Shown piece after piece: positions 62,153 to 64,000 of a stretch of 64,000 nt of DNA. The translations under genes were made by a program, and so were the position numbers. Numbering within the stretch: position 1 is the first letter of the stretch; each line of letters begins with the position of its first letter. This DNA comes from Burkholderia sp. 9120 (GTDB lineage: Bacteria; Pseudomonadota; Gammaproteobacteria; Burkholderiales; Burkholderiaceae). The notes beneath the pieces are model-generated. The model was not told the origin of the DNA. It worked only from the letters and a program-made list of their open reading frames with translations, and made no database searches. The stretch is taken from positions 868,001 to 932,000 of the forward strand of contig NZ_JQNA01000001.1 of the NCBI RefSeq assembly GCF_000745015.1. The letters run 5' to 3'.

Positions 62153-63034
62153 TCAGCCTTCCAGCACCGGCGAACGGGTACGCAAATATTCTTCGAAATC
62201 AGCGGCCACTTCCGGATGACGCAACGCGAACTCGACCGTCGCCTTCAGATAGCCAAGCTTGCTGCCGCAGTCGAAACGCGTGCCGTGATACTTGTACGCC
62301 AGCACCTGTTCGTCGGCGAGCAACGACTGGATCGCGTCCGTCAGTTGCAATTCGCCGCCAGCGCCCGGTTTCAGCGCGCGCAAATGTTCGAAGATACGCG
62401 GCTTCAACACGTACCGGCCCACCACGCCGAGATTCGACGGCGCCACGCTCGGTTCCGGCTTCTCGATGATGCCCGACATCTTGATGATCGAGTCTTCCCA
62501 CTCCTTGCCGTCGACAATGCCGTACGACTTGGTTTCCTGTGCCGGGATCTCTTCGACGCCAATCACCGAGCTGTGATAGTGGTCGAACACCTCGATCATC
62601 TGCGTCATGACCGGCGGCGTGCCGTACAGCAAGTCGTCCGCGAGAATCACGGCGAACGGGTTGTCGCCCACCAGCTTTTCCGCGCACAGCACCGCGTGAC
62701 CGAGGCCCAGCGCTTCCGGCTGACGCACGTAGAAGCAGTCCACATGGCTCGGCTTGATGCTGCGCACCAGTTCGAGCAGCTTGTCCTTGCCGCGCGCTTC
62801 CAGTTCCGCTTCGATTTCGTACGATTTATCGAAGTGGTCCTCGATGGCCCGCTTGCTGCGCCCCGTGACGAAAATCATTTCGGTGATGCCGGCCGCCATG
62901 GCTTCTTCCACCGCATATTGAATCAGCGGCTTGTCGACGATCGGCAGCATTTCCTTCGGGCTCGCCTTCGTGGCGGGGAGAAACCGCGTGCCAAGACCTG
63001 CTACCGGAAATACCGCTTTTGTAACTTTTAGCAT
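62153..63034 (-). CDS. galU: UTP-glucose-1-phosphate uridylyltransferase
   Basis: 293 aa, GalU. The nucleotidyltransferase signature GLGTRFLPATKASPKEML is followed by KPLIQYAVEEAMAAGITEMI, DDLLYGTPPVMTQMIEVFDH, KPEPSVAPSNLGVVGRYVLK and DCGSKLGYLKATVEFALRHP. It makes UDP-glucose for cell-envelope polysaccharides. It starts MLKVTKAVFPVAG at 63034 and lies downstream of valS on the same strand. Confidence 0.96.
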   Translation of the reverse strand: MLKVTKAVFPVAGLGTRFLPATKASPKEMLPIVDKPLIQYAVEEAMAAGITEMIFVTGRSKRAIEDHFDKSYEIEAELEARGKDKLLELVRSIKPSHVDCFYVRQPEALGLGHAVLCAEKLVGDNPFAVILADDLLYGTPPVMTQMIEVFDHYHSSVIGVEEIPAQETKSYGIVDGKEWEDSIIKMSGIIEKPEPSVAPSNLGVVGRYVLKPRIFEHLRALKPGAGGELQLTDAIQSLLADEQVLAYKYHGTRFDCGSKLGYLKATVEFALRHPEVAADFEEYLRTRSPVLEG

Positions 63035-63118
63035 GTGATTACCCTGAGTCCTCTGGTTTAGCTATCAGTCCTTGTCCGCCCGATCACCCTCTGATCACAG
63101 GCGGACACGGAGCCCCGA

Positions 63119-64000
63119 TCAGGCGGGCAACCGCGCCAACTGGGCTTGCAGCTTGCCCACCGTGGCTTCGAATTCAGCCCGCCTTTTCTGCTCCTGCTCA
63201 ACGACTGCCGGCGGCGCCTTCGCAACAAAACTTTCGTTCTGCAATTTGCCGTTGCACTTGATGATTTCCGTGCTCAACCGCGCAATCTCTTTCGACAAAC
63301 GCTCGCGCTCCACGGCGACATCGATTTCGACCTTCAGGACGAGCTTGTCATTCCCTACGATAGCAATTGGCGCGCCATCTGCCTGGGCGTCCAGCGTTGC
63401 TTCGTCCGCGATGATCTGCACTTCCGACAAACGGGCCAGCGCCTTCGCGTACGGAGCAAAGGTACGCAGGCGCTCCGCGTTGCCGGCCGCGAGCAACGGC
63501 ACCTTGACCGCCGGCGACAGATTCATTTCACCGCGCAGATTCCGGCACGCGTCGATCACCGCTTTCAGATCGGCTGCCCATTGTTCCGCGTCTTCGTCGA
63601 TCTTCGAAGGCTCGGCAACAGGGTAAGGTTGCACCATGATGGACGCTTCGCCCTCGGCCTTGCCCGCGGGATAACGTCCGGCCAACGGCGCCACTTTCTG
63701 CCACAACGCTTCGGTAATGAAAGGAATCACCGGATGCGCGAGGCGCAGCACCGTCTCGAGCACGCGCAACAGCGTGCGGCGCGTGGCGCGCTGCTGGTTC
63801 GGCTGACCCGTCTGGATCTGAACCTTGGCGAGTTCGAGATACCAGTCACAGTATTCGTCCCATACGAACTTGTATAGGGCGTTGGCCACATTGTCAAAAC
63901 GATAGTCGGCGAAACCCTTGGCGATTTCCGCTTCCACGCGCTGCAGGCGCGAGACGATCCAGTAGTCGGCCTGCGAGAAGTGCAGATGGCCGTCCGGGCC
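63119..64000 (-). CDS. valS: Valyl-tRNA synthetase, C-terminal part
   Basis: 293 codons are in the window; the gene continues past 64000 and is open at its 5' end. The visible part spans the anticodon-binding domain ([60 protein letters not shown] then WQKVAPL) and the C-terminal coiled coil rich in Glu/Lys/Arg ([19 protein letters not shown]) that is typical of bacterial ValRS, ending [10 protein letters not shown]. It charges tRNA-Val, while the window also holds tRNA-Val(GAC). Confidence 0.95.
   Translation of the reverse strand, partial: GPDGHLHFSQADYWIVSRLQRVEAEIAKGFADYRFDNVANALYKFVWDEYCDWYLELAKVQIQTGQPNQQRATRRTLLRVLETVLRLAHPVIPFITEALWQKVAPLAGRYPAGKAEGEASIMVQPYPVAEPSKIDEDAEQWAADLKAVIDACRNLRGEMNLSPAVKVPLLAAGNAERLRTFAPYAKALARLSEVQIIADEATLDAQADGAPIAIVGNDKLVLKVEIDVAVERERLSKEIARLSTEIIKCNGKLQNESFVAKAPPAVVEQEQKRRAEFEATVGKLQAQLARLPA

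Overview
The window is a chromosomal segment of a high-GC beta-proteobacterium of the Burkholderiaceae, most likely Paraburkholderia or a close relative. The basis is the gene order thrS-infC-rpmI-rplT-pheS-pheT-ihfA-merR with tRNA-Val(GAC) upstream, the strong G/C preference at third codon positions, and the style of the proteins (N-terminally extended IhfA, EFDD-type RelA, ScoAB, AaeXAB-like efflux). No database search was possible, so the genus is an inference. There is no rRNA operon, CRISPR array, transposase, integrase or phage structural gene; the sequence reads as core genome with small accessory patches.

Layout. 0-1.1 kb: the end of a CGNR zinc-finger protein, an RcnB-like periplasmic protein and a small membrane protein. 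1.1-6.8 kb: a LysR regulator divergent from a beta-oxidation cluster (fused enoyl-CoA hydratase/3-hydroxyacyl-CoA dehydrogenase plus two acyl-CoA dehydrogenases, resembling PimF-PimC-PimD of dicarboxylate degradation). 6.9-8.5 kb: an AspT/YidE-type transporter. 8.5-17.0 kb, minus strand: tRNA-Pro(GGG), merR-ihfA-pheT-pheS-rplT-rpmI-infC-thrS and tRNA-Val(GAC); infC uses an AUC start, and the pheS and thrS leaders carry terminator hairpins. 17.2-26.5 kb: relA, ridA, an alpha/beta hydrolase, scoAB, a PAS-LuxR regulator, a thioesterase, a short-chain dehydrogenase and ETF-ubiquinone oxidoreductase. 26.5-41 kb: a TPR-glycosyltransferase, aroC, an LplT/PlsC fusion, a CBS protein, an O-acetylhomoserine sulfhydrylase, hydrolases, a YihY membrane protein, wrbA, a glycolate-oxidase-like flavoprotein, a metallophosphoesterase and an SRAP protein. 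41-47.1 kb: a LysR regulator divergent from a four-gene tripartite efflux system. 47.2-49.5 kb: a second TPR-glycosyltransferase framed by inverted copies of a roughly 237-bp repeat. 49.5-64 kb: a chemotaxis receptor, an Fsr-like MFS pump, prpE, mtnN-uvrD, an NAD(P)-binding protein, yceI, a short-chain dehydrogenase with a divergent TetR regulator, tusA, galU and the 3' part of valS.

How the genes work together. Several loci converge on acyl-CoA metabolism: the fused hydratase/dehydrogenase and the two acyl-CoA dehydrogenases make 3-ketoacyl-CoA, ETF-QO passes their electrons to ubiquinone, ScoAB activates acetoacetate and PrpE activates propionate. The translation and stress block (ThrS, IF-3, L35, L20, PheST, IHF-alpha, RelA) is typical housekeeping.

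The most interesting unexplained structure is regulatory and repetitive: the repeat-framed TPR-glycosyltransferase, a 46-bp inverted repeat (19-nt arms) over the promoter of a short-chain dehydrogenase, a one-mismatch 16-bp palindrome before ETF-QO, tandem GACA/TGTC palindromes before the Fsr-like pump, an 11-bp-period repeat before the sulfhydrylase, and possible attenuators before pheS and thrS. One protein-level oddity is an SRAP protein whose usual active-site His appears as Tyr. I did not find a convincing new multi-gene system.
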